64,000 nucleotides of DNA from assembly GCF_013204845.1 (NCBI RefSeq), contig NZ_JABMKY010000011.1, positions 186,001 through 250,000 of the forward strand, read 5' to 3'. Position 1 is the stretch's first letter. Each line of letters begins with the position of its first letter. The stretch is from Paenibacillus qinlingensis. Lineage in GTDB: Bacteria > Bacillota > Bacilli > Paenibacillales > NBRC-103111. Positions 36,826 through 45,704 of this stretch are shown in pieces. The notes beneath the pieces were generated by a model. It searched no databases and had not been told where the DNA came from. It worked only from the letters and a program-made list of their open reading frames with translations. A program made the position numbers and the translations under genes.

Positions 36826-37800
36826 TTATCGTGCTGGCGAGAAGTCTGCGATACCTTTGAGAATAGCTTCGATTTGCTCTAACGCTGCTACGTCTAATTC
36901 AATATCCACAGCCTTCACGTTTTCTTCGATTTGCTCAGGTTTTGTCGCTCCAATCAGCGCGGAGCTTACGCCCGGCTGGCGAAGCACCCATGCGATCGCG
37001 AGCTGAGCGATCGAGATATCCAGTCCTTGAGCAACCTGTTCCAGCTCATGTACGGTCTGCAGTACACGGTCATTCAGATAGCTGTTGATGACACCATTTA
37101 CGGAACTGTTCGCAGCACGACTATCGGCAGGAAGCGGCTGTCCCAGCTTATATTTGCCTGTCAGAATGCCCTGCGCAAGCGGGGAAAAGACGACCTGACC
37201 GAGCCCCTTAAGCTCGGATACGGGAAGTACCTCGCGCTCAATATAGCGCTCGAACATATTATAGATCGGCTGATTGGAAATCAGCGGACGTAGACGAAGA
37301 CGCTCAGCGATGGCTGCGGCTTCGGTAATTTGAGCGCCGTTCCATTCGCTGACGGCGGGGTAGATAATCTTTCCTTGCGTGACCAAATCGTCGAGCGCGC
37401 GAAGCGTTTCTTCCAGCGGTGTGTGAATGTCATACCGATGGCAAAAATAGATGTCGATGTAGTCGACACCAAGTCGTTTCAAGCTGGCATCACATTGCTC
37501 CATAATGTGTTTGCGGGACAATCCGCGATCGTTCGGGCCATCGCCCATCGGGAAATAGACCTTCGTCGAGAGCACATAGCTCGAGCGATCGTACCCTTTC
37601 AGCGCTGCACCCATCGCTTTCTCGCCTTCGCCACGATTATAAGCATTCGCGGTATCGAAGAAATTAATGCCGCTGTCAAAAGCTTTCGCGATGCAAGCAT
37701 CCGCGGCTTTTTGCTCGGCTGCAGTCCCGTAGGTAAGCCAGCTTCCTAAGGCGATTTCACTTACTTTTAACCCGCTGCGTCCCATATTTCGATATTTCAT
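36826..37800 (-). CDS. Aldo/keto reductase
   Basis: 324 residues, TIM-barrel AKR. Catalytic residues are seen as D and Y in FFDTANAYNRGEGE, K in STKVYFP and H in IYFCHRYD. The C-terminal NADPH site shows SALIGATKPEQIEENV. It resembles the YghZ/Kv-beta branch. It reduces carbonyl substrates; the natural one is unknown. Lone gene. Confidence 0.93.
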   Translation of the reverse strand: MKYRNMGRSGLKVSEIALGSWLTYGTAAEQKAADACIAKAFDSGINFFDTANAYNRGEGEKAMGAALKGYDRSSYVLSTKVYFPMGDGPNDRGLSRKHIMEQCDASLKRLGVDYIDIYFCHRYDIHTPLEETLRALDDLVTQGKIIYPAVSEWNGAQITEAAAIAERLRLRPLISNQPIYNMFERYIEREVLPVSELKGLGQVVFSPLAQGILTGKYKLGQPLPADSRAANSSVNGVINSYLNDRVLQTVHELEQVAQGLDISIAQLAIAWVLRQPGVSSALIGATKPEQIEENVKAVDIELDVAALEQIEAILKGIADFSPAR

Positions 37801-38040
37801 TTGCTATGATCATCCTCTCATTTACCATTGTGCTGTAAGTATAAGGGAGGCAGGGTTGGCCGACAAGAAGGCACTATTAGTTCACTTAGTTACGTGGAGT
37901 TAAGTAGTGGGGGGCGAAGTAACCCAACTCCAGTAGTAGTAACGCTGCTCAGTAACGCACCTCAGTCTCACTACAGTAGCTTTCCTTAGCCCTCCCCAGT
38001 ATCTATCCTTCATCATGCCTCAAGCAGCTCCTTAGCAGCC

Positions 38041-38231
38041 AATAACTGGAAAACATACAGCTAATTTCGCCGCTCCCCCACCATTCCACCAATTAGATGT
38101 AAAACATGTCGTTAATTCGGTGGGTTTAGCTCGATATGGCACATATGGCCGAATTTAGATGTACTTTATACAGCTAATCCTGATTACCCGGCGAAATGAG
38201 CGAAATTAGCTGGAGAAAATCCAGTTATTTC
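38041..38231. repeat. Quartet palindromic element, family A copy 3
   Basis: Units start at 38041, 38091, 38151 and 38201 (spacing 50-60-50). Unit 1 (AATAACTGGAAAACATACAG) and unit 4 (TTAGCTGGAGAAAATCCAGT) are inverted repeats, as are units 2 and 3. Nearly the same 190 bp recur at 38501-38692. The stretch 37801-38040 before it holds nothing I can identify. Confidence 0.85.
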
Positions 38232-38370
38232 TGCAGAGAGGCAATAGGTGGAGCAGTCACTTCAAACTCAGCTACTCAAATGACTAAGGTGGAGCTTTGG
38301 AGCTCGGATGGTGGAGATGGTGGAATGAGTGGAAATGATGGGAATGATGGAAATAGCGGAATGAGTGGGA

Positions 38371-38490
38371 TGAAGAGAAGAGAAGAGAAGAGAAGTGAAG
38401 TGAAGTGAAGTGAAGTGAAGTGAAGTGAAGTGAAGTGAAGTGAAGTGTAGTGTAGTGTAGTGTAGTGTAGTGTAGTATAGTGAAGTGTAG
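38371..38490. repeat. Pentanucleotide microsatellite
   Basis: GAAGA units pass into about eleven GTGAA units and then about seven GTGTA units, a stepwise change of the 5-bp motif. It sits between two copies of the family A element. Confidence 0.9.
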
Positions 38491-38500
38491 CCCCCCCACC

Positions 38501-38692
38501 GAATAACTGGAAAACATACAGCTAATTTCGCCGATCACCCACCATTTCGCCAAATAGATGTAAAACATGTAGTTAATTCGGCTGAATGAGCTCGATATGG
38601 CACATATGGCCGAATTTAGATGTACGTTATCCAGTTCATCTTGATTACCTGGCGAAATGAGCGAATTTAGCTGGAGAAAATCCAGTTATTTC
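38501..38692. repeat. Quartet palindromic element, family A copy 4
   Basis: A close copy of 38041-38231 with the same four units and the same internal sequence (CTCGATATGGCACATATGG). Differences are scattered substitutions, so it is an older duplication. Confidence 0.85.
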
Positions 38693-38724
38693 GTATGGCC
38701 AACCATCAAACGACGATTTGAGCT

Positions 38725-38775
38725 TTGAAAGATGAGGGTACCTCTAGTATACTTGGAAACGTTCCTGTAACAGGA
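38725..38775 (+). promoter_or_regulatory. Promoter and operator candidate of the tetR gene
   Basis: TTGAAA, 17-nt spacer, TATACT (38725-38753), followed by the perfect palindrome TCCTGT-A-ACAGGA at 38763-38775, at the expected transcription start. Autoregulation by the TetR protein is plausible. Confidence 0.6.
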
Positions 38776-38818
38776 CGTAGAATGACTATAGTATTACTTG
38801 CGAGTAGGAGGAGAATTC

Positions 38819-39427
38819 ATGTCACCACGGAACATCGAAAAAGATCTGCAATTGCGAGAAGAGCGCAAGAAACACATATTAAACTCGACGGTTCAGGTCA
38901 CGGCAACCAAGGGAATTGGTGCTACCCATATGAATGATATTGCAGCAGCAGCAGGCATTAGCATCGGGAATCTATATCATTATTTTAAATCGAAGGAAGA
39001 GATCTTTGGCGAGTTGCTCTATGCGACACAGAGTGATTACGGACATCTCGTAACAGAGGTTTCGCAAATGAAAGGCAACGCGATCGAGAAACTGCGGTAT
39101 ATCTGCTCGACGTGGCTGGCGAATAGTAACAACTGGGCGTTCACAATTCTTATCCAAACAGCGCGAACAACAGAAAGTGTCCCGCTCGAAATTCGAAAAG
39201 CTGTTACGGAGCGGTTCACCAACAATCTGCAGCCTGTTGCTGCGATTATGAAGGAAGGCCAAGACGGCGGCATCATCATTGGCAAAGAAGACCCATTGGA
39301 TCTGGCTTTTTATTTCGTTAGCTTAATTCAAGGATTAACGCTGCAAAGGGCACCTGGTCTTGAAATTAACATTACACCAAAGACCGAAAGTATAATCCGA
39401 TTATTCCAAGTGGAATTAAGAAAATAA
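38819..39427 (+). CDS. TetR family transcriptional regulator
   Basis: 202 residues. The N-terminal helix-turn-helix is clear (MNDIAAAAGISIGNLYHYFK, then SKEEIF); the C-terminal ligand domain is unassigned. The ATG at 38819 follows AGGAGGAG. It precedes the second sulfonate-type ABC operon by 233 nt; a 26-bp palindrome lies at that operon's transcription start, so it probably controls it. Confidence 0.92.
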   Translation: MSPRNIEKDLQLREERKKHILNSTVQVTATKGIGATHMNDIAAAAGISIGNLYHYFKSKEEIFGELLYATQSDYGHLVTEVSQMKGNAIEKLRYICSTWLANSNNWAFTILIQTARTTESVPLEIRKAVTERFTNNLQPVAAIMKEGQDGGIIIGKEDPLDLAFYFVSLIQGLTLQRAPGLEINITPKTESIIRLFQVELRK

Positions 39428-39430
39428 GTG

Positions 39431-39460
39431 TTGACAATACGTCCGCGTAGTTGTTAAGAT
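39431..39460 (+). promoter_or_regulatory. Promoter of the second sulfonate-type operon
   Basis: TTGACA, 18-nt spacer, TAAGAT. Confidence 0.6.
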
Positions 39461-39469
39461 ATGGTTCAT

Positions 39470-39495
39470 ACAAACCGAATCGAAATTCGGTTTGT
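39470..39495. promoter_or_regulatory. Perfect palindrome at the transcription start (TetR operator candidate)
   Basis: Arms ACAAACCGAAT and ATTCGGTTTGT around CGAA. The length and the ACCGAAT half-site are typical of TetR-family operators. It sits just after the -10 box, where a bound repressor would block transcription. Confidence 0.65.
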
Positions 39496-39531
39496 GGGAT
39501 ATAACAAAAAACGAATAACTACATAAGATCA

Positions 39532-39603
39532 ATCGACCAGACCAACTGGAGATTCGACGTATGCTTTCTTAAGTGTCATTTAGAAGCGTTGAGTCTCTTT
39601 TTT
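39532..39603 (+). ncRNA. Leader RNA with terminator, homologous to the ssu leader
   Basis: ATCGA, hairpin CCAG-ACCAA-CTGG, whose last G begins the terminator arm GAGATTCGACG (pairs with CGTTGAGTCTC, two G-U pairs), then T6. Hairpin arms differ from the leader at 21105 by paired changes, which supports a real RNA structure. Confidence 0.6.
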
Positions 39604-39660
39604 GCATTTTAATACCGAGTAATATTATGTGAATAGTATGATAAGAGAGGTGTGATCATC

Positions 39661-40437
39661 GTGTCGACTCAAACGCTTACGATTTCCGGTTTGAATAAGC
39701 AGTTCGATACGCCGACTGGCCGTACAATTGCACTGAGTAATATTCAGTTGGAACTGCAACAGGGTGAATTTATTACCATCATCGGACCCAGTGGTTGCGG
39801 CAAAAGCACACTGCTCAAGATTATAGCTGGCTTGGATACAGCGTACAGCGGGACAGTGCTTCTCAACGGTAAACCGATTGACGGACCGAGCATCGAGAAG
39901 GGGGTTATTTTCCAAGAGCCGAGACTCTTTCCTTGGCTCACCGTGGAAAAGAACATTGCTGCGAATTACTCCTTGAAGGATCCTGTGATTAGAGGCAAGG
40001 TGGATGAGCTGATCGAGCTTGTGAGGTTGAAAGACTTCGCCAAAGCGTATCCCCGCGAATTATCTGGGGGCATGGCTCAGCGGGTAGCGATTGCAAGAGC
40101 ATTGCTGCGGAACCCTGATGTGCTGCTGCTCGATGAGCCTTTTGGTGCACTGGATGCCTTTACGCGATCGCATATGCAAGAAGTGCTGCTCGACATTTGG
40201 CAGAAGAATCGCACAACGATGCTGTTCGTCACACACGATATCGATGAAGCGGTATTCCTAGCCAAGCGGGTAGTCATTATGAATGCGAGACCAGGGCATA
40301 TCCGCAATATCGTGCAGAACGACTTACCTTTTCCACGTAAGAAAGCTAGTCATTCTTTTCAGGAGCTGCGACGTATTGTTCTCAGTGAGTTTGAGAAGGT
40401 TGAAGAACCCGTAAGCATAGATGGAGCGGGCATTTAA
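39661..40437 (+). CDS. Sulfonate/nitrate-type ABC transporter ATP-binding protein
   Basis: About 258 residues, SsuB/TauB class: Walker [10 protein letters not shown]-loop [11 protein letters not shown], signature LSGGMAQR, Walker [13 protein letters not shown]. The GTG at 39661 has AAGAGAGGTG at good spacing; the GTG at 39652 is too close to it. First gene of a five-gene operon (ATPase, binding protein, two permeases, monooxygenase). Confidence 0.93.
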   Translation: MSTQTLTISGLNKQFDTPTGRTIALSNIQLELQQGEFITIIGPSGCGKSTLLKIIAGLDTAYSGTVLLNGKPIDGPSIEKGVIFQEPRLFPWLTVEKNIAANYSLKDPVIRGKVDELIELVRLKDFAKAYPRELSGGMAQRVAIARALLRNPDVLLLDEPFGALDAFTRSHMQEVLLDIWQKNRTTMLFVTHDIDEAVFLAKRVVIMNARPGHIRNIVQNDLPFPRKKASHSFQELRRIVLSEFEKVEEPVSIDGAGI

Positions 40438-40464
40438 TTACACAAATTATTGGGGGGTATTACT

Positions 40465-41502
40465 ATGAAAAATATTCGTTTACTCATCGCCATACTGGTT
40501 GTCTTTACTATCGTTTTGAGTGGTTGCGCCAAACAAACGGAAAATAAGCCTGCCAATGCAACATCTACAGCGGCAGCAACGAATTATGAGGGGCTAACGG
40601 TAAAGCTTGGGGTGCAAGGCAGTGGAGGGCTGTTCGGAAAAGCTCGTGAGGAAAAGTGGTTTGAGACGGAATTTGAAAAGCTAGGCGTAAAGGTAGAATG
40701 GTCTGAATTCCAAAGCGGACCTCCGATGACGGAAGCGATGGCTTCCAATCGACTTGATTTTGCTGGACTTGGCAACATGCCGGTCGTTGCAGCGCAAGCC
40801 GCCGATATTCCATTCAAAATTATTTCTCAGATTCTAGATGGTAAGAAGAATGTGGCTCTCATCGTTCCGACGAACAGTCCGGTCAAAAAGCTTGAAGATC
40901 TTAAAGGCAAGAAAATCGCGGTTGCCAAAGGGAGTAACGCCTTCAACTTCTTATACCGCAGCTTAGAGCAAAGTGGGTTGAAAACATCGGAGGTTGAAGT
41001 CATTCAACTACAGCCAGATGAAGCTCAGCCTGCTTTTGAAAATGGCGGTGTAGATGCTTGGGCAACTTGGGATCCGTACATCACCTTGAATACGTTGAAC
41101 GGTAAAGGCCGTGTTTTAGCAGATGGCGAGGCATTGGGCGTCCTATCACCTTCATTCAATATTGTACGCAAGCAATTTGCTGAGAAATATCCGGATCTGG
41201 TTACCCTTTACTTGAAAGTGTTGGAGAAAACACGCCTGTGGGAAAATGATAACAAAGACGAAGCTTTGAAACGATATGCAGCTGAACGCAAGGTTCCTGT
41301 GGAAGTCATTAAGGGAACATTCGAACGCTCCACAATGATCAATATCGCGACAAGCAAAGAAATTGCTGCTGAGTTGCAAAAGACGGCAGATTTCCAATTC
41401 GGTATCAAGTCGATCCGTAAACAAATCCAAGTCGCTGATATCATAGATAATCAGTATGTAGAGAAAGCACTTAAACAGATTGCTGATGAGAAAAAGAAAT
41501 GA
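40465..41502 (+). CDS. Sulfonate-type ABC transporter substrate-binding lipoprotein
   Basis: 345 residues; lipobox LSGC with Cys at residue 21. The mature domain is SsuA/TauA-like (TVKLGVQGSGGLFGKAREEK, SNRLDFAGLGNMPVVAAQAA, KKIAVAKGSNAFNFLYRSLE, VDAWATWDPYIT). RBS GGGGGGT before the ATG. Paralogous to the protein at 21225 but divergent, so the ligand probably differs. Confidence 0.92.
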   Translation: MKNIRLLIAILVVFTIVLSGCAKQTENKPANATSTAAATNYEGLTVKLGVQGSGGLFGKAREEKWFETEFEKLGVKVEWSEFQSGPPMTEAMASNRLDFAGLGNMPVVAAQAADIPFKIISQILDGKKNVALIVPTNSPVKKLEDLKGKKIAVAKGSNAFNFLYRSLEQSGLKTSEVEVIQLQPDEAQPAFENGGVDAWATWDPYITLNTLNGKGRVLADGEALGVLSPSFNIVRKQFAEKYPDLVTLYLKVLEKTRLWENDNKDEALKRYAAERKVPVEVIKGTFERSTMINIATSKEIAAELQKTADFQFGIKSIRKQIQVADIIDNQYVEKALKQIADEKKK

Positions 41503-41512
41503 GGCGTTTCCT

Positions 41513-42373
41513 ATGCTCTCAAATGAATCTCAGATCAAACAACACCTTCCTGTTTCTGTAGTCAGGAGTAGGAAGGTAAGAGGAGGGTACCGCCCGTCCA
41601 TCAAAGTTGTTAATATCGCGCTGGGCATGCTGCTGCCAGTCGTTCTTCTTATCATCTGGTCAGTGGGAAGCGCACTCGGCATCTTGAATCCGATCTTGCT
41701 GCCATCGCCACTGACGATCGTTAAGGAATTTATCTCCATGACAGCTTCTGGTGAGCTCTTGCGTAATTTGCAAATCTCAGCTTGGCGAGCATTCGTCGGT
41801 TTTCTTATTGGCGGTGGACTTGGTTTTCTAATGGGCCTATGGGTGGGGTTCTCCTATCGAACCGAAAGGCTTCTCGATCCTTCCATACAAATGCTGCGCA
41901 CACTGCCTCACCTTGCGCTTGCGCCATTATTTGTGCTTTGGTTCGGTTTTGGGGAGACGTCCAAAATACTGCTCATCGCGAAAGGGGCATTTTTCCCGCT
42001 CTACGTGAATACGTTCCTCGGTCTTCGGTCCGTAGAAGTTAAGCTAATCGAGGTTGCACGCGTTCTCCAATTTAGCAGATGGCAATTGATTACGAAGCTC
42101 ATTGTGCCATCAGCGCTGCCTCATATCTTTCTAGGCATTCGCTTATCGCTAGGCATTGCTTGGCTAGGACTTGTTGTTGCCGAAATGATGGGCTCCAGCT
42201 CAGGTGTAGGTTATATGATCAATGATGCACGGTTTATGTCCATTACGTCTGTCGTATTTGTGGGAATTATCGTATTCGCTGCTGTAGGCAAGCTGACGGA
42301 CTCCTTAGTTAAATGGTTAGAACATCGCTTATTGCGTTGGCGTGGAACGTTTAGAGGGGAAGGTGGACAATGA
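41513..42373 (+). CDS. Sulfonate-type ABC transporter permease 1
   Basis: About 286 residues, six membrane segments, EAA loop (SVEVKLIEVARVLQFSRWQL, then ITKLIVPSALPHIFLGIRLS). The ATG at 41513 follows GAGGCG. The start of the next permease overlaps by 4 nt. The two permeases are paralogues and may form a heterodimer. Confidence 0.92.
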   Translation: MLSNESQIKQHLPVSVVRSRKVRGGYRPSIKVVNIALGMLLPVVLLIIWSVGSALGILNPILLPSPLTIVKEFISMTASGELLRNLQISAWRAFVGFLIGGGLGFLMGLWVGFSYRTERLLDPSIQMLRTLPHLALAPLFVLWFGFGETSKILLIAKGAFFPLYVNTFLGLRSVEVKLIEVARVLQFSRWQLITKLIVPSALPHIFLGIRLSLGIAWLGLVVAEMMGSSSGVGYMINDARFMSITSVVFVGIIVFAAVGKLTDSLVKWLEHRLLRWRGTFRGEGGQ

Positions 42374-43179
42374 GCCAATTACCAGTCAGTACTCGGCCAA
42401 CGCTGCGTCCATCAGGAAATCGCATACCTCCCTATTTGCACGGTTGGATCGTTCCGGTTATCGTCATGATCGCTTGGCAGGCAGCCGGGATGTATGGCTT
42501 AGTACCCGGGAGTCTATTGCCTACACCACTTGCGATCTTGAAACAGTTCATCGACTTGGCTGCGAGCGGCAAACTGTGGAGTAACTTAGAGATTAGTATG
42601 TATCGAGCTGCGCTTGGCTTTCTTCTAGGGGGAGGCATAGGGCTATTGCTCGGACTTTCCGCGGGGTTAGGTAAATTCGTGGAGCGGGTCATGGATCCTT
42701 CTCTTCAAATGTTAAGAACCGTCCCGTTATTGGCACTTATTCCGTTATTTATTTTATGGTTTGGCATTGGGGAGTTTTCTAAAGTGCTAATGATCGCATT
42801 GGGGGCATTTTTTCCCATCTACATTAATGCCTTTCAAGGTGTGAGAAGTGTCGATGAGAAGCTTTATGAAGTTTCCCGTGTTTTGCAATATTCCAAATAT
42901 CAGCAAGTTACCAAGCTTATTTTGCCAGCAGCTTTACCTCATATTTTACTAGGTTTGCGGCTTTCACTTGGCATTTCATGGCTTGTACTCGTCGTAGCTG
43001 AGTTGATGGGAACGAGCGCGGGAATTGGTTATATGATCCAGGATGCCCGTACGTATTCGAAGACCGATGTCGTGTTTGTTGGCATTGTGATCTTTGCCCT
43101 TGTGGGTAAGCTATCCGACTCATCAGTACGCTTGCTCGAACGCAAATGGCTCACGTGGCGCGATACCTTCAAAGGATAA
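42370..43179 (+). CDS. Sulfonate-type ABC transporter permease 2
   Basis: 269 residues, clearly related to the gene before it (SLQMLRTVPLLALIPLFILW, SVDEKLYEVSRVLQYSKYQQ, LPAALPHILLGLRLSLGISW). The ATGA overlap shows translational coupling. Most ssu/tau operons have one permease; two in tandem suggest a heterodimeric pore or alternative homodimers. Confidence 0.92.
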   Translation: MSQLPVSTRPTLRPSGNRIPPYLHGWIVPVIVMIAWQAAGMYGLVPGSLLPTPLAILKQFIDLAASGKLWSNLEISMYRAALGFLLGGGIGLLLGLSAGLGKFVERVMDPSLQMLRTVPLLALIPLFILWFGIGEFSKVLMIALGAFFPIYINAFQGVRSVDEKLYEVSRVLQYSKYQQVTKLILPAALPHILLGLRLSLGISWLVLVVAELMGTSAGIGYMIQDARTYSKTDVVFVGIVIFALVGKLSDSSVRLLERKWLTWRDTFKG

Positions 43180-43214
43180 GCAAAAACTAGCGAACGAGAA
43201 AGAAGGAAGATAAG

Positions 43215-44558
43215 ATGACAAAAAGAGATGAACAGCTACATCTAGGAGCCTTCATTTATTATACAGGACATCATAGTGCAGGTTGGCGTCATCCTGACTC
43301 TGGCGTGGAACAAATGTTCGATATTCAGCTCTATAAAAAGTTGGCACAAACAGCGGAGCGTGGAAAATTTGATATGATTTTCTTTGCTGATTTGCTGTAT
43401 GTATATGGCGTTGAACAAGCCGCATCGGGTATGCTCGAACCGTTAACACTGTTGTCAGCGCTATCGCAAGCAACAGAGCGAATCGGCCTTACCGCAACGG
43501 TGTCGACGACATATAGTGAGCCCTACAACGTGGCGCGGAAATTTGCTTCGCTTGATTTCATCAGCGGTGGTAGAGCAGGCTGGAATATCGTGACTTCCCA
43601 GCAGGATATTGAAGCGCACAATTACGGGAAGGATAAGCATCCTGAACATGGACTTCGCTACGAAATGGCGCGTGAATTCGTTGACGTGGTCACGCAATTG
43701 TGGGATAGCTGGGCGGATGATGCGCTCGTTTTGAATCGAGAATCAGGCCAATTCGCTGACCCTGCGAAAATTACACCGATTGATTTCAAAGGACAATGGT
43801 ATGCCTCCAAGGGCCCTCTCAATGTTCCACGTCCACCGCAAGGATATCCCGTGCTGATCCAAGCTGGATCCTCTGGGCCAGGGCAGGATTTTGCTGCTAG
43901 TATAGGCGAAGTCGTGTTCACGGCACAACAATCGCTGGCAGCTGCACAGGCTTTCTACAGTGAGGTTCATGCAAAGCTGGCGAAGTATGGCAGAACCGAT
44001 CAGGAGATCCGCATTATGCCAGGACTTTCACCGATCCTTGGCGACACAGTGGAAGAGGCTCAGCGCAAATATCAGGAACTACAGGCCCTGATTCCGCCAG
44101 ATGCGGCAGTTCGGATGCTATCTGGATTTCTAAGCTTCGATCTCTCTAGTTACCCCGTGGACGAGGAACTTCCTGAAATTCCAGATCCAGTGGAAGCCTC
44201 CAATGGGATGAAAAGCCGCATTCAACTCATCATGGATGTGGCGAGGAAAGAGAAGCTTTCTATTCTTGAACTTGGACGTCGTATGCTCGCAGCGCGAGGA
44301 CACATGCAATTCGTAGGCACGCCAGAGCAGCTGGCGGATCTCATGGAACAGTGGTTCCATTCTTATGGGTGCGACGGCTTCAACATCATGCCGCCTGTTC
44401 TCCCGGATGATTTAACGGATTTCGTTGATAAGGTTATTCCTATTTTGAAGGCAAGAGGATTGTTTAGAAACGAGTACACGGGTTCCACCTTGCGAGAACA
44501 TTTGGAGTTGGCAAGGCCAAGCGTGGGGCACTTTAAACAGACTGTTGCAACGAGTTAA
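43215..44558 (+). CDS. FMN-dependent monooxygenase, NtaA/SnaA/DszA family
   Basis: 447 residues of the luciferase-like NtaA/DszA branch: LHLGAFIYYTGHHSAGWRHP at the start, FDMIFFADLLYVYG, SGGRAGWNIVTSQQDIEAHN, PVLIQAGSSGPGQDFAA. Members oxidise sulfur or amine compounds (dibenzothiophene sulfone, dimethyl sulfide, nitrilotriacetate). With the transporter it should release sulfur from an organosulfur compound not handled by SsuD. No flavin reductase is nearby. Confidence 0.92.
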   Translation: MTKRDEQLHLGAFIYYTGHHSAGWRHPDSGVEQMFDIQLYKKLAQTAERGKFDMIFFADLLYVYGVEQAASGMLEPLTLLSALSQATERIGLTATVSTTYSEPYNVARKFASLDFISGGRAGWNIVTSQQDIEAHNYGKDKHPEHGLRYEMAREFVDVVTQLWDSWADDALVLNRESGQFADPAKITPIDFKGQWYASKGPLNVPRPPQGYPVLIQAGSSGPGQDFAASIGEVVFTAQQSLAAAQAFYSEVHAKLAKYGRTDQEIRIMPGLSPILGDTVEEAQRKYQELQALIPPDAAVRMLSGFLSFDLSSYPVDEELPEIPDPVEASNGMKSRIQLIMDVARKEKLSILELGRRMLAARGHMQFVGTPEQLADLMEQWFHSYGCDGFNIMPPVLPDDLTDFVDKVIPILKARGLFRNEYTGSTLREHLELARPSVGHFKQTVATS

Positions 44559-44570
44559 ACAGATAGAAAT

Positions 44571-44610
44571 GGTAAGTCCTTCGATTCGTCGAGGGGCTTA
44601 TTTTTATTTT
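44571..44610 (+). terminator. Intrinsic terminator with a twin at 60921
   Basis: AAGTCCTTCGA pairs with TCGAGGGGCTT (G-U pairs), then TTTTTATTTT. About 40 bp are almost identical to 60921-60960, which is the 3' end of an AraC gene on the other strand. Confidence 0.7.
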
Positions 44611-44714
44611 GGAAATATTAAAAAAAGATAAGTGCCCTTAATTCACGGTATGCCTCTTTCGCGCCGCCTACGGTACACTTCATACATAACAACGACGATA
44701 GGGTGATGGAGAAC

Positions 44715-45677
44715 ATGAGCTATTCAGAGGTTAAGCCGACGCTAAGCAAGTCTCAAGAGCAATCGGCGAAAAAATCAGGGTTATTGACCTATTACAATCG
44801 CTACAAGGTGCTGTACCTGCTGTCGATTCCGGGCATTGTTTACTTTTTAATCTTCAAATATATCCCGCTGACGGGGTCCGTGATGGCCTTCCAGGACTAC
44901 AGTATTTTCACGGGGATATGGAAAAGCGATTGGGTGGGCTTGGACAATTTCCGGCGCATGTTCGAGTACGCGGATTTCTGGCGCATTTTAAAAAACACAA
45001 TGGCTATCGGCTTCTATACCTTGTTCTTCGCCTTCCCGATACCGATTCTATTGGCGTTAATGATGAACGAGCTGCGTAATCAGATTTTCAAGCGTTTCGT
45101 CCAGACGGCCGTCTACTTACCTCACTTTCTGTCTTGGGTGGTGGTTGGAGGCATTGTGATTGAAATCTTAAATCCGACAAGCGGGGTCATTAACTATATC
45201 GTGTCGCTGTTTGGACATGAACCCATTTATTTCATGGGTGAGGATTCCTTCATCCGGACCATTATCGTCAGTTCAAGCGTTTGGCGCGATGCGGGTTGGA
45301 GTACAATTATTTATTTGGCAGCGATGAGCGGGATTAATCCAGACTTGTACGAAGCAGCGCAAATTGACGGAGCATCACGTTGGAAACAAACATGGGCCAT
45401 TACGATTCCGAGTATTTTAACGACGATTACGATCCTCTTTCTTTTGCAAATTGGTAATTTTCTGGATTTAGGTTTTGAACGCGTATTCGTGTTCTTGAAT
45501 CCTTTGAATAATTCGCAGGGGGATATTTTGGATACGTACATTTATCGCGTGGGGCTCATTCAGCGTGAATACAGCTACACGACAGCCATTGGCCTATTTA
45601 AGTCGGCGATCGGTTTCGTGCTCATTGTAACAGCCAACATGTTCAGCAAAAAAGCAACCGGCGAGGGTTTATACTAA
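44715..45677 (+). CDS. Sugar ABC transporter permease (LplB/YtcP type)
   Basis: About 320 residues with six membrane segments and the EAA motif (DLYEAAQIDGASRWKQTWAI). The N-terminal YYNRYKVLYLLSIPGIVYFL is typical of the LplB group. ATG 44715 has AGGGTG at 9 nt; ATG 44706 and GTG 44703 are alternatives. It is the first gene of a CUT1 importer with two permeases and a binding protein; no ATPase gene is present, so a shared MsmX-like ATPase is expected. The locus context suggests uronide oligosaccharides. Confidence 0.92.
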   Translation: MSYSEVKPTLSKSQEQSAKKSGLLTYYNRYKVLYLLSIPGIVYFLIFKYIPLTGSVMAFQDYSIFTGIWKSDWVGLDNFRRMFEYADFWRILKNTMAIGFYTLFFAFPIPILLALMMNELRNQIFKRFVQTAVYLPHFLSWVVVGGIVIEILNPTSGVINYIVSLFGHEPIYFMGEDSFIRTIIVSSSVWRDAGWSTIIYLAAMSGINPDLYEAAQIDGASRWKQTWAITIPSILTTITILFLLQIGNFLDLGFERVFVFLNPLNNSQGDILDTYIYRVGLIQREYSYTTAIGLFKSAIGFVLIVTANMFSKKATGEGLY

Positions 45678-45704
45678 CTTATCGAAGAAAGGAGGCTCCT
45701 AAAT

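Noticed and set aside
38284..38568. Minus-strand ORF with Thr/Leu/His/Phe/Ser repeats
   Set aside because: Translation of the pentanucleotide microsatellite; no protein-like composition or start site.
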